This document shows, piece by piece, positions 9,611-17,372 of a stretch of DNA of 64,000 nucleotides (within the stretch, counting starts at the first letter, position 1; each line of letters begins with the position of its first letter). The notes under the pieces were generated by a model that was given only the letters and a program-made list of their open reading frames with translations, was not told the origin of the DNA and ran no database searches. Source of the stretch: Microbacterium sp. SD291 (lineage in GTDB: Bacteria; Actinomycetota; Actinomycetes; Actinomycetales; Microbacteriaceae); NCBI RefSeq assembly GCF_017355365.1, contig NZ_JADIJR010000009.1:1-64000 (forward strand). Reading direction: 5' to 3'. A program made the translations under genes and the position numbers.

Positions 9611-9640
9611 TACTGTGCACTGCGTGGTAGTGTGCACTGC
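9611..9640. promoter_or_regulatory. Candidate PadR autoregulatory operator
   Basis: Two nearly identical 13-base copies, TACTGTGCACTGC (9611-9623) and TAGTGTGCACTGC (9628-9640), lie just before the ribosome site of padR. Each holds the palindrome GTGCAC. The 17-base period and the position suit repression of the padR operon by its own product, which is usual for PadR proteins. Confidence 0.55.
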
Positions 9641-9655
9641 ATCGAAGGAGGTCAG

Positions 9656-10006
9656 ATGGATACCACCCAGCTCCTCAAGGGAGTGCTCGACGTCGCCGTG
9701 CTCGCCGTGCTCCGCACCGAGGACGGCTACGGCTACGACATCGTGCGCAGACTCAGGGATGCCGGACTCGGCGATGTCGGCGACGCCTCGGTGTACGGGA
9801 CGCTGCGCCGGCTCTACGCCGCGGGGAGCCTCTCCAGCTACGTGGTGCCGTCAGAGGGCGGCCCGCACCGCAAGTACTACGCGATCAACGCCCAGGGCCG
9901 CGCCGCCCTGGAATCGCAGACCCGCACCTGGCTCGACTTCGCCGGGGCGATGTCCGCACTCCTCGAACACGACCACGCCGGCGCATCCACGATCGGAGAG
10001 AAATGA
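9656..10006 (+). CDS. PadR family transcriptional regulator
   Basis: This 116-residue winged-helix regulator opens MDTTQLLKGVLDVAVLAVLR and carries the PadR core DGYGYDIVRRL (about 22-32), VYGTLRRLYAAGSL (about 46-59) and HRKYYAINAQGRAAL in the wing. PadR proteins repress genes for membrane or detoxification functions and release DNA on binding a ligand. The GAAGGAGG site 5 bases before ATG is strong. The stop overlaps the start of the following membrane protein gene, so this is a two-gene operon with two operator-like repeats in front. Confidence 0.92.
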   Translation: MDTTQLLKGVLDVAVLAVLRTEDGYGYDIVRRLRDAGLGDVGDASVYGTLRRLYAAGSLSSYVVPSEGGPHRKYYAINAQGRAALESQTRTWLDFAGAMSALLEHDHAGASTIGEK

Positions 10007-11046
10007 TGAACGGCACCGACATCTCCATCGACGAGCAGATCCGCTCGTTCGCGGCATCCGTGCGCGGGCACCTCGACGACCTCCCCGGGGAGGAGCTCGA
10101 CGACATCCTCGGCGGGCTCACCGCAGACCTCGCCGACCAGGCCGCCGACAACGACGGCGTCCTGGAGCTCGGAGATCCGGCGGCCTACGCCGAGGAGCTG
10201 CGCAGCGCCGCCGGGTTCCCGCCGCGAGCCGACGCGTCGATGCCGCTGCCGGTGCGCGAGCGCTTCACGGCCTGGCGGAAGCGCACGGCGGAGAGCATCC
10301 GCCGCAGCGCGTTCGGAGCCTGGCTTCTCGACTTCCTTCTGGCGCTGCGGCCCGTGTGGTGGGTGCTGCGCGGGTTCGCGATGTTCGTACTCCTGGCCGC
10401 CGGGGCGAACGGCTCGGTGATCCCGATGTCCCCGGCGAGCTGGCTCTTCGCACTCGCGCTGGTGATCGTGAGCGTGCAGTGGGGCCGCGACCGCTGGCTG
10501 CCGAAGAACTGGCTGCGCCACGTCCGCACTGCGGTGAGTGTCGTCGCGGTGGCGATCCTGCCGTTCGCCCTCGTCTCGGCCCTCACCCCGCGGGTGGAGT
10601 ACCTCGACAGCGGCTCGTACCCGCAGCCGGGACTTCTCCTCGATGGGGTGCAGGTCAACAACATCTTCGCCTACGACGCGGAGGGCGACCCGATCGAGCA
10701 GGTGCAGCTGTTCACCGGGAAGGGGACGCCGCTCAACCTCTATGGAGAGGGCGGCGGACAGATCGAGTTCCGCGGAGGAACCGAATCGGAGTACGGAATC
10801 CACGACGACGGCGAGTACGCGACGATCCCCCTCCAGGACTACCGCGGTCAGGCGGTGTGGAATGTCTATCCTCTCGACGAGGCGCGCATGGACTTCACGA
10901 CGGGTCTCCCCAAGAGCTCCACGACCAAGAGCCCGAAGCCGCCCTTCCTGCGTGCGCCGAGCATCGACACAGCTGATCCGAGCCCGAGCCCATCCCCGAC
11001 TCCCGGTCCGACGGAGCCCCAGCCCACGCCGACCCCGGCACCGTGA
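10003..11046 (+). CDS. Membrane protein partner of PadR (DUF1700-like N-terminus)
   Basis: This 347-residue protein has an N-terminal helical region (about 1-70) rich in acidic residues (LPGEELDDILGGLTADLADQ) like that of HAAS/DUF1700 proteins usually coded next to padR. Four or so membrane helices follow (about 105-190), then an extracytoplasmic beta-rich part and a Pro/Ser/Thr tail (PSPSPSPTPGPTEPQ). Two start codons are in frame, 10003 and 10006; the second is better spaced from GGAGAG at 9995-10000. PadR probably controls this gene. Its cellular role is unknown. Confidence 0.8.
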   Translation: MMNGTDISIDEQIRSFAASVRGHLDDLPGEELDDILGGLTADLADQAADNDGVLELGDPAAYAEELRSAAGFPPRADASMPLPVRERFTAWRKRTAESIRRSAFGAWLLDFLLALRPVWWVLRGFAMFVLLAAGANGSVIPMSPASWLFALALVIVSVQWGRDRWLPKNWLRHVRTAVSVVAVAILPFALVSALTPRVEYLDSGSYPQPGLLLDGVQVNNIFAYDAEGDPIEQVQLFTGKGTPLNLYGEGGGQIEFRGGTESEYGIHDDGEYATIPLQDYRGQAVWNVYPLDEARMDFTTGLPKSSTTKSPKPPFLRAPSIDTADPSPSPSPTPGPTEPQPTPTPAP

Positions 11047-11103
11047 CGATCATGGCCGAGCGGATCATCTCGATCGACATCACCCATCTCGTCACGGCGG
11101 CGC

Positions 11104-12588
11104 TCACCCAGCAGCATCCGGAGCCGGCTGACGAGCCGGACGAGTCCTGCCCCGGGTGGCCCACCAGTCCCGGAGCCGCTGCTCGGCGGCATCCGCTCCG
11201 ATGACCCCCTCGTCGAGCCGCACCTCGAGGAGGTACCGGTAGGCCTCGCCGACGTCGCGGCCGGGCGTGATGCCGAGGATCTCCTGGATCCGGTTGCCGT
11301 CGAGCTCGGGGCGGATGGAGTCGAGCTCCTCCTGCTCGCGGAGGGCCGCGATGCGCGACTCGATGTCGTCGTAGGCCGAGGCGAGGCGGCCGGCCTTGCG
11401 CCGGTTGCGGGTGGTGACGTCGGCGCGGGTGAGGATGTGCAGGCGCTCGAGCTCGTCTCCCGCGTCGCGGACGTAGCGGCGTACCGCGGCATCCGTCCAG
11501 GCCCCCTCGGCGTAGCCGAAGAAGCGCAGGTGCAGCTCGATGAGCATCGCCACGGAGTCGGTCGTCGCCGTGTCGAACCGCAGCGACTGCAGGCGCTTGC
11601 GCGCCATGCGCGAGCCGACCACGTCGTGGTGGTGGAAGGTGACGACCCCGCCGTCCTCGAGCTTGCGGGTGCGGGGCTTGCCGATGTCGTGCAGGAGCGC
11701 CGCGATGCGCAGGGCCACGTCGGGCTCGGCGCCGGGGTGGCGCGAATGCTCGAGCTCGATCGCCTGGCTGAGCACGGTCAGCGAGTGCTCGTAGACGTCC
11801 TTGTGGTGGTGATGCTCGTCGACCTCGAGGCGCAGGGCGCTGACCTCGGGAAGGAACTCGTCGATGAGCCCCGTGTCGACCAGGGCGCGGATGCCGCGCA
11901 CAGGGTCGTCGGTCTGCATGAGTCGCACGAGCTCCGACTGGACCCGCTCGGGACTGACGATCTTCAGCGTCGCCCGCAGCTCAGTGATCGCCTCCGCCGT
12001 CGCGTCGTCGATTCCGAAGCCGAGCTGGGCGCTGAAGCGCGCCGCACGCAGCATCCGCAGCGGGTCGTCGCCGAAGCTCACGGCCGGGTCTGCGGGAGTG
12101 CGCAGGACGCCGGCGACGAGGTCCTCGACGCCGCCGGTCGGGTCGACGAGTTTCACGGACGGAACCCGCAGCGCCATCGCGTTCACGGTGAAGTCGCGGC
12201 GGGTCAGATCGGCCTCGATCGAGTCGCCGAACTCGACGGTCGGCTTGCGGGTGACGCCGTCGTAGCTGTCGGCGCGGTAGGTGGTGATCTCGACCTGCTC
12301 GGCTTTGCCGGCTGGGGACGGCACGCGGGCGCCGATCGTGCCGAACGCGCGGCCGATGTCCCAGTGCGCGGTGGAGATCGGCTTGACGATGCGGAGGATG
12401 TCGTCGGGCATCGCGTTCGTCGTGAAGTCGAGGTCGTGCGTCTCGCGGCCGAGCAGGGCGTCGCGCACCGGTCCGCCGACGACGGCGAGGTCGAAGCCGG
12501 CCGCGGCGAACGCCTCGGCGAGGGTGCGGACGACCGGATTCTCGGCGAGCGCGCCGAGCCGGGTGAGGCCGTCGGCCATGTTGAGCAT
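11104..12588 (-). CDS. cca: CCA tRNA nucleotidyltransferase
   Basis: This 494-residue class II nucleotidyltransferase adds or repairs the 3' CCA of tRNAs. The head motif GGPVRDALLGRETHDLDFTT (about 38-57) holds the catalytic DxD. RRDFTVNAMA and the RMLRAARFSAQLGF segment follow, then an HD-type domain (LLHDIGKPRTRK, about 285-296). The gene matches pcnA near the origin of other actinobacteria. TACGCT at 12596-12601 (minus strand) ends 7 bases before ATG 12588, supporting this start and a leaderless message over the in-frame ATG at 12579. Confidence 0.95.
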   Translation of the reverse strand: MLNMADGLTRLGALAENPVVRTLAEAFAAAGFDLAVVGGPVRDALLGRETHDLDFTTNAMPDDILRIVKPISTAHWDIGRAFGTIGARVPSPAGKAEQVEITTYRADSYDGVTRKPTVEFGDSIEADLTRRDFTVNAMALRVPSVKLVDPTGGVEDLVAGVLRTPADPAVSFGDDPLRMLRAARFSAQLGFGIDDATAEAITELRATLKIVSPERVQSELVRLMQTDDPVRGIRALVDTGLIDEFLPEVSALRLEVDEHHHHKDVYEHSLTVLSQAIELEHSRHPGAEPDVALRIAALLHDIGKPRTRKLEDGGVVTFHHHDVVGSRMARKRLQSLRFDTATTDSVAMLIELHLRFFGYAEGAWTDAAVRRYVRDAGDELERLHILTRADVTTRNRRKAGRLASAYDDIESRIAALREQEELDSIRPELDGNRIQEILGITPGRDVGEAYRYLLEVRLDEGVIGADAAEQRLRDWWATRGRTRPARQPAPDAAG

Positions 12589-12620
12589 GGGTTCCAGCGT
12601 ACCGGCCGTGCGACGCCGGG

Positions 12621-12914
12621 TCAGAAGAGCGGGTTCTCTCCGCGGGCCTGGGCGACGGCGGTCGTGCGGTCCCGCATGTGCTTCATCAGGAGGACGCTCA
12701 GGATGCTGGCGCCGACGACCGCCGCGGCGACGATGAACCAGACGCCGATCTCGGGGTCGACGAGCTCGAGCACGAAGACGGCGGCCACGAGCACCACCAG
12801 GACGACCGCCTCGACCGTCGCGAACATGACGAACAGACGCGACAGGCGCCGACGGCAGTCGTCTTCCACCGCCCGCACGCGTGCATCGACCGAGGACTCT
12901 CCGGGGTAGCTCAT
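12621..12914 (-). CDS. Small two-helix membrane protein
   Basis: This 97-residue protein has a charged cytoplasmic N-terminus (SSVDARVRAVEDDCRRRLSRL) and two strongly hydrophobic helices (about 28-50 and 57-78), ending in RDRTTAVAQARGENPLF. The family is not recognised. A TACCGT element lies 6 bases before the ATG on the minus strand, which supports start 12914 and a leaderless transcript. It lies 32 bases before the CCA enzyme gene in the same direction. Confidence 0.7.
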   Translation of the reverse strand: MSYPGESSVDARVRAVEDDCRRRLSRLFVMFATVEAVVLVVLVAAVFVLELVDPEIGVWFIVAAAVVGASILSVLLMKHMRDRTTAVAQARGENPLF

Positions 12915-12960
12915 GCGTCCACGGTACCCGGGCGGATGCCACGGCATCCGCCCCACCGTC

Positions 12961-14016
12961 TCAGACGGCCTCGCCCTGGACCGGGCCTTCCGTGTTCGGC
13001 TTCCAGCCCAGCGCCGGTGCGACGTGCGTCGCGAACGCCTCCAGCACGTGCAGGTTGTAGTCGGGACCGAGCTGGTTCGGGATGGTCAGCATGAGCGTGT
13101 CAGCGGCCATGACCGCCTCGTCCGCGAGGAGCTGCTCGATCAGGACGTCGGGTTCCGCCGCGTAGGTCTTGCCGAACGTCGAGCGGAAGCCGTCGATGAT
13201 GCCGACCTGGTCGGCGTTCTCCTCGCTGCGCAGGCCGAAGTAGGCGCGGTCCATGTCGGACACCAGCGGGAACACGCTGCGGCTCACCGAGACGCGCGGG
13301 CGGCCGGTGTGACCGGCCTCCTTGTACGCGGCGCGGAAGAGCTCGATCTGCTCGCGCTGCAGCTCGTGGAACGGCTGCCCGGTCGCCTCGGTGACGAGCG
13401 TCGAGCTCATCATGTTGAGGCCCTTCCGTCCGGTCTCCTCGGCGGTGGCGCGGGAGCCGGAGCCCCACCAGATGTGGTCGCGGAGCGTCGGCGACTGCGG
13501 CTCGATCGCCAGGTACCGGCCGGCACCCACCATCCGCGGGTCGCCGGGAGCGATCCGCTCGCCCTCGATCGCGCTGAGGAAGATGTCGAACTTCTCGCGG
13601 GCGAGCACGCCGCCGCGCTCGGTGTCCTCCGTGTCGACGTAGCCGAACGTCTCGTAGCCGCGCAGCGCGGTTTCGGGTGAACCGCGGCTCACGCCGAGCG
13701 CGATCCGCCCGTCGGCGATGAGGTCGAGGGCGGCGGCCTCCTCCGCGAACTGCAGGGGGTTCTCGTAGCGCATGTCGATCACGCCGGTGCCGACCTCGAT
13801 GTTCTTCGTCCGTGCGGCCATCGCGGCGAGCAGCGGCATGGGCGAGGCGGCCTGACGCGCCCAGTGGTGCACGCGCACATAGGCGCCGTTCACGCCGATC
13901 TCGTCGGCGCCCTCCGCGATCGCGATGGTCTGGTTCAGCATGTCGCCCGCGGTGCGGGTCGCCGAGCCGGGCACGTCTGCGTAGTGCCCGAAGGAGAGGA
14001 ATCCGAAAGCCTTCAT
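12961..14016 (-). CDS. Luciferase-like (LLM class) flavin-dependent oxidoreductase
   Basis: This 351-residue TIM-barrel protein is of the bacterial luciferase-like family, which uses reduced flavin (FMNH2 or F420) to oxidise organic substrates. Visible family features are MKAFGFLSFGHYADV at the N-terminus, VGTGVIDMRYENPLQFAEEAAALD (about 92-115), GRIALGVSRGSPE (about 118-130) and WWGSGSRATAEETGRKGLNMM (about 184-204). The substrate cannot be told from sequence. It is a single gene and no partner flavin reductase is nearby. Confidence 0.9.
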   Translation of the reverse strand: MKAFGFLSFGHYADVPGSATRTAGDMLNQTIAIAEGADEIGVNGAYVRVHHWARQAASPMPLLAAMAARTKNIEVGTGVIDMRYENPLQFAEEAAALDLIADGRIALGVSRGSPETALRGYETFGYVDTEDTERGGVLAREKFDIFLSAIEGERIAPGDPRMVGAGRYLAIEPQSPTLRDHIWWGSGSRATAEETGRKGLNMMSSTLVTEATGQPFHELQREQIELFRAAYKEAGHTGRPRVSVSRSVFPLVSDMDRAYFGLRSEENADQVGIIDGFRSTFGKTYAAEPDVLIEQLLADEAVMAADTLMLTIPNQLGPDYNLHVLEAFATHVAPALGWKPNTEGPVQGEAV

Positions 14017-14066
14017 GATGTATTCGAACGCATGGATGCCGCGAGGTATTCCGCCGGCACTGCGAT

Positions 14067-14109
14067 GGGCACCGTGGGGCCGGGCGCCAGGCCCGACCCC
14101 ACGGTGCCC
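14067..14109 (-). terminator. Terminator of the subtilase gene
   Basis: A perfect 13-bp outer stem (14067-14079 with 14097-14109) is followed, after one mismatch, by a 5-bp inner stem around GCCAG. It lies 13 bases after the stop of the minus-strand protease gene and before the promoter of the oxidoreductase gene. Confidence 0.7.
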
Positions 14110-14121
14110 GGACTCATCGCA

Positions 14122-15567
14122 TCACTTCACGACGTTGAGCGCGTTGATGTTGCCGGCGCCGTAGAACCCGTTGCGGGCACCGCCGGTGCAGGTCGCCGGG
14201 AAACCGGGGCGCGGCTCGTAGACGCCCTCGGGGCAGACGAGCGAGGTCGCCGTGCGCTCGAGGAACGACGCGAGTTCACCCGGGTTCATACCGGGGTGAG
14301 CCGACAGCGCGAGCGCCGCGACGCCGGCCGCATGCGGCCCCGCCATCGACGTGCCCTGCTTGTAACCCCAGCCGTTGCCGGTGATCGGGCTCCAGGTCGT
14401 CGAGAGCACCGCGTCGGTGATCGTCGACGATGCGCCGCCGGTGCGGAACCGGGTGTCGCCACCGGGAGCCGTCACGTCGACGACACCCTGGCCGTACGAG
14501 GAGTAGTAGCTCTTCTGCTCCGTCGGGCCGACGGCCGAGACCGTCACGACGCCGGGCGCCTCAGCGGGCAGGTCGCGGCACGCGCCGGTGATGGTGCGGT
14601 CCTCGACCGGATAGCTGCCGTCGTTCGGGCTGCTCGAATCGACGAACTTGTGCTGCAGATCGACGTTGCTGTTGCCGGCCGACGCGATGTTCAGAGTGCC
14701 CTGCGCGGACGAGTAGCGGATCGCGCGCTGCACGGCCTCCCACACCGGCCGCTGACGCGGGTCGTTCACGCAGTTGAACTCCCACGGGTCGATGAAGTAG
14801 CTGTTGTTCGTCACCGGCATCCCGTGGTCCGCCGCCCAGAGGAATCCGCAGATGGCGGCCTCGGGGTAGATGAACCCGTCGTCGTTGACGACCTTCACGG
14901 AGGCGACCTTCACCCCGGGCGCGACGCCCGCGACGCCGACGCCGTTGATCGCCGCGGCGATGGTTCCGGCGACGTGCGTGCCGTGGTCGGAGGTGGTCGG
15001 GTTCCACGCCGCCTCGCTGGTGTCGACGACGCCGCCGAGACACGAGGCGCTCTGGTCGTACGCGATCTGCGTCGCGAGGTCGGGATGGGTCGAGGAGATG
15101 CCCGAGTCGAGCACGCCCACGACGACGGAGGAGTCACCGGTCGTGATGGCGTGCGCCTGTTCGACGTCGATCTGGGTCATGTCCCACTGCTGACTCCACA
15201 GCGGCTCTCCCGTCGGGTCGCCGGTCGCCTCGACGGTGGCCGAGTCGACGGAGACGGTCTCATCGTCGTCGATGAGCGTCGTGCCGAGGCCCTCGGTGGA
15301 CGCGACCTGGAGGCCGCCGCCGACGCGCGCGGCGAAGTCCGACGCCGTCGATCTCACGACGAGCACGCCGATCTGATCGTAGGCCGCGACCACGGTGCCG
15401 CCCGCTGCCGCCACGCGCTCCTGCGCGCGCACGGTGCTGGCGCCGTTCTGGCCGACCACGAGATAACTGTGTTCCGGACCGTCTGCCGCAGCCGGGATGC
15501 CGGCCCCGCCCAGAAGTCCGATGGCGAGGGTCGCGGCGCATGCCGTCCCGATCACCTTGCGATTCAT
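14122..15567 (-). CDS. Secreted S8 family serine peptidase (subtilase)
   Basis: This 481-residue protein has a Sec signal peptide (helix ATLAIGLLGGAG, likely cut after AAA at about 28), an inhibitor-like propeptide (about 34-105), and a subtilisin catalytic domain with Asp154 (VLDSGIS), His195 (DHGTHVAG), oxyanion Asn299 (SAGNS) and Ser407 (GTSMAGP). All catalytic residues are present. Several Cys in the catalytic domain may form disulfides outside the cell. There is no anchor, so it should be released. An AGGGA site precedes ATG. It stands alone, with its own terminator. Confidence 0.95.
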   Translation of the reverse strand: MNRKVIGTACAATLAIGLLGGAGIPAAADGPEHSYLVVGQNGASTVRAQERVAAAGGTVVAAYDQIGVLVVRSTASDFAARVGGGLQVASTEGLGTTLIDDDETVSVDSATVEATGDPTGEPLWSQQWDMTQIDVEQAHAITTGDSSVVVGVLDSGISSTHPDLATQIAYDQSASCLGGVVDTSEAAWNPTTSDHGTHVAGTIAAAINGVGVAGVAPGVKVASVKVVNDDGFIYPEAAICGFLWAADHGMPVTNNSYFIDPWEFNCVNDPRQRPVWEAVQRAIRYSSAQGTLNIASAGNSNVDLQHKFVDSSSPNDGSYPVEDRTITGACRDLPAEAPGVVTVSAVGPTEQKSYYSSYGQGVVDVTAPGGDTRFRTGGASSTITDAVLSTTWSPITGNGWGYKQGTSMAGPHAAGVAALALSAHPGMNPGELASFLERTATSLVCPEGVYEPRPGFPATCTGGARNGFYGAGNINALNVVK

Positions 15568-15686
15568 TCCCTGTCTCCGTTCGAGTGGGTCTGCGCACGG
15601 CCGACGTCGCCGGCCGGACCGGCCGCCTCGCTGGTCACGAGAAAGCGGATGGCATCGTCGCCACCGCCCGGCCGATGATCGAGAGC

Positions 15687-17264
15687 TTAGGGGGATCCCG
15701 CCGATCCGACCAGGCCCTGTTCCGTCGCGGCATCCTCCGCCGGCACGAGCAGCCCGTCGAGCATGAGCTGACGGATGCGCGGCTCCAGATCGGCCCAGAG
15801 GTCGGCGAGCGGCACCTCAAGGATGTCGGCGAGCGCCGCGACGATCTGCATGACCGTGAGCTCGCCGTCGCAGGCGCCGACGAATCCGGCGAGCGCAGGG
15901 TCCACCGACACCGTCCGACCGAACCCGCCGCCCTGGCGCAGCTCGATCACGTTCGGGTCGTCGTTGCCGGGAAGAAGATGGCGGGCCTCGGTGACATCGG
16001 GTGCCGTGACGAGGGTCGCCGGCATCCCCTCTGCGAGGAGGTCGTGCGCGGCGAGGCCATAGCGCAGCGCGCCGCCGACGTTGGAGACGGGCTGCGCGAG
16101 GCGCTCGATGCGCCGCAGCGGCTCGCTCACCTCGCCCTTCGGATGCGGAGCGCGGCGCACCAGGACGTAGCCGAAGCCGACAGCCGTGACGCCGCGGGCG
16201 GCGAAGTCATCGAGCCACGCGGTCAGCAGCGGAGTGAATGCGGCATCCCGCGGGGTCGTGCCGCCGTCGCGGATCCACAGCTCCGCATAGGCGAGCGGCG
16301 TGAGCTGCTCGCGCTGGATCACCCAGAGGTCGAGCCCGGCGGGAACCCAGGAGGCGACACGATCGAGGCCGGCGAACGGGACGGAGCCACCCGGCGCGCG
16401 CGACTCCCAGTTCCCGAGCAGCTGCGCCGCCCCGCCCTCGGTCAGGAACGCCGGCACCGTGCGCAGGAACTGCTCAACCAGGGCGTCTCCGACGAGTCCG
16501 CCGTCGCGGTACTCGTACTCGGGAACCCCCTCAGCACGCGGCGTGATCACGAACGGCGGATTCGACACGATCAGGTCGAAGGCCTCCCCCGCGACCGGCT
16601 CGAACATGCTGCCCCTGCGGAACTCGATGTTCGAGACCCCGTTCAGGCGGGCGTTGAGCTCGGCGTACGCGAGGGCGCGGGCGGAGATGTCGGTCGCGAT
16701 CACGACGCCCGCATGCCGCGAGACGAGGAGAGCCTGGATGCCGCAGCCCGTGCCCAGGTCGAGCGCCCTGTCCACCTCGATCGGCATGATGATCTCGGCG
16801 AGGGTGCGCGAGGCGCCGCCGACGCCGAGGACGTGGTCGGCAGGCAGCGGGCCGTCCAGGGCGACCTCGTCGAGATCGCTCGCGATCCACCATTCGCCGA
16901 TGCCGTCCGCGTCGACGAATGACTGCGGGCGCAGGAGGGCCATAGGCGTCACGGCATCCGCGTCCGCCGTGGCGAGCCCGAGCGCGACCAGCCCCTCGAC
17001 GCCGAGGCGGGGCAGCGCCGTCGTCACGGCGACGCGCGGCTGCGGCATGCCGAGCACGAGAAGGCGACCCAGCGTCGCGAGCGCACCGTCGTCTGCGGCG
17101 ATCGCCCGGAGGATCGGCTCACGCATCCCGCGGCCGAGCGCGTCATCCGCCTCTTCGCCCCACAGCCGCCGGAGCGGCCCGGAGCGGAAGTCTGCCGAGT
17201 CGAGATCTGCGGCGAGCGCCGAGCATCGCAGCGGCTCTGGCACGGGAGCGGGGGTGACGGACAC
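15687..17264 (-). CDS. SAM-dependent methyltransferase with NPPF motif
   Basis: The protein of about 525 residues has an unassigned N-terminal domain (about 1-150), a Rossmann methyltransferase core with DLGTGCG for SAM binding and SNPPFVITP (about 168-240), and a C-terminal domain typical of a large actinobacterial family. NPPF is seen in enzymes that methylate amino groups, such as those acting on glutamine of release factors or on rRNA bases; the real target is unknown. The longest frame begins at GTG 17273, but TAGAGT overlaps that codon and lies 7 bases before GTG 17264, favouring the latter as a leaderless start. Confidence 0.85.
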   Translation of the reverse strand: MSVTPAPVPEPLRCSALAADLDSADFRSGPLRRLWGEEADDALGRGMREPILRAIAADDGALATLGRLLVLGMPQPRVAVTTALPRLGVEGLVALGLATADADAVTPMALLRPQSFVDADGIGEWWIASDLDEVALDGPLPADHVLGVGGASRTLAEIIMPIEVDRALDLGTGCGIQALLVSRHAGVVIATDISARALAYAELNARLNGVSNIEFRRGSMFEPVAGEAFDLIVSNPPFVITPRAEGVPEYEYRDGGLVGDALVEQFLRTVPAFLTEGGAAQLLGNWESRAPGGSVPFAGLDRVASWVPAGLDLWVIQREQLTPLAYAELWIRDGGTTPRDAAFTPLLTAWLDDFAARGVTAVGFGYVLVRRAPHPKGEVSEPLRRIERLAQPVSNVGGALRYGLAAHDLLAEGMPATLVTAPDVTEARHLLPGNDDPNVIELRQGGGFGRTVSVDPALAGFVGACDGELTVMQIVAALADILEVPLADLWADLEPRIRQLMLDGLLVPAEDAATEQGLVGSAGSP

Positions 17265-17310
17265 GGCCGTCACTCTACGCGTCTTCAGGGTTCTCCTCCG
17301 CCCTCGCGCC

Positions 17311-17316
17311 TAGAAT
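17311..17316 (+). promoter_or_regulatory. -10 element for the DUF6049-murJ operon
   Basis: TAGAAT matches the actinobacterial sigma-A -10 element and lies 57 bases before the start of the DUF6049 gene, leaving an untranslated leader of about 50 bases. No convincing -35 element is seen. Confidence 0.45.
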
Positions 17317-17372
17317 CGCAAGGTCAACACTCACGCGCAGCCGGCGTCGCCGGCGCTCGAGGAAGACTTCTG

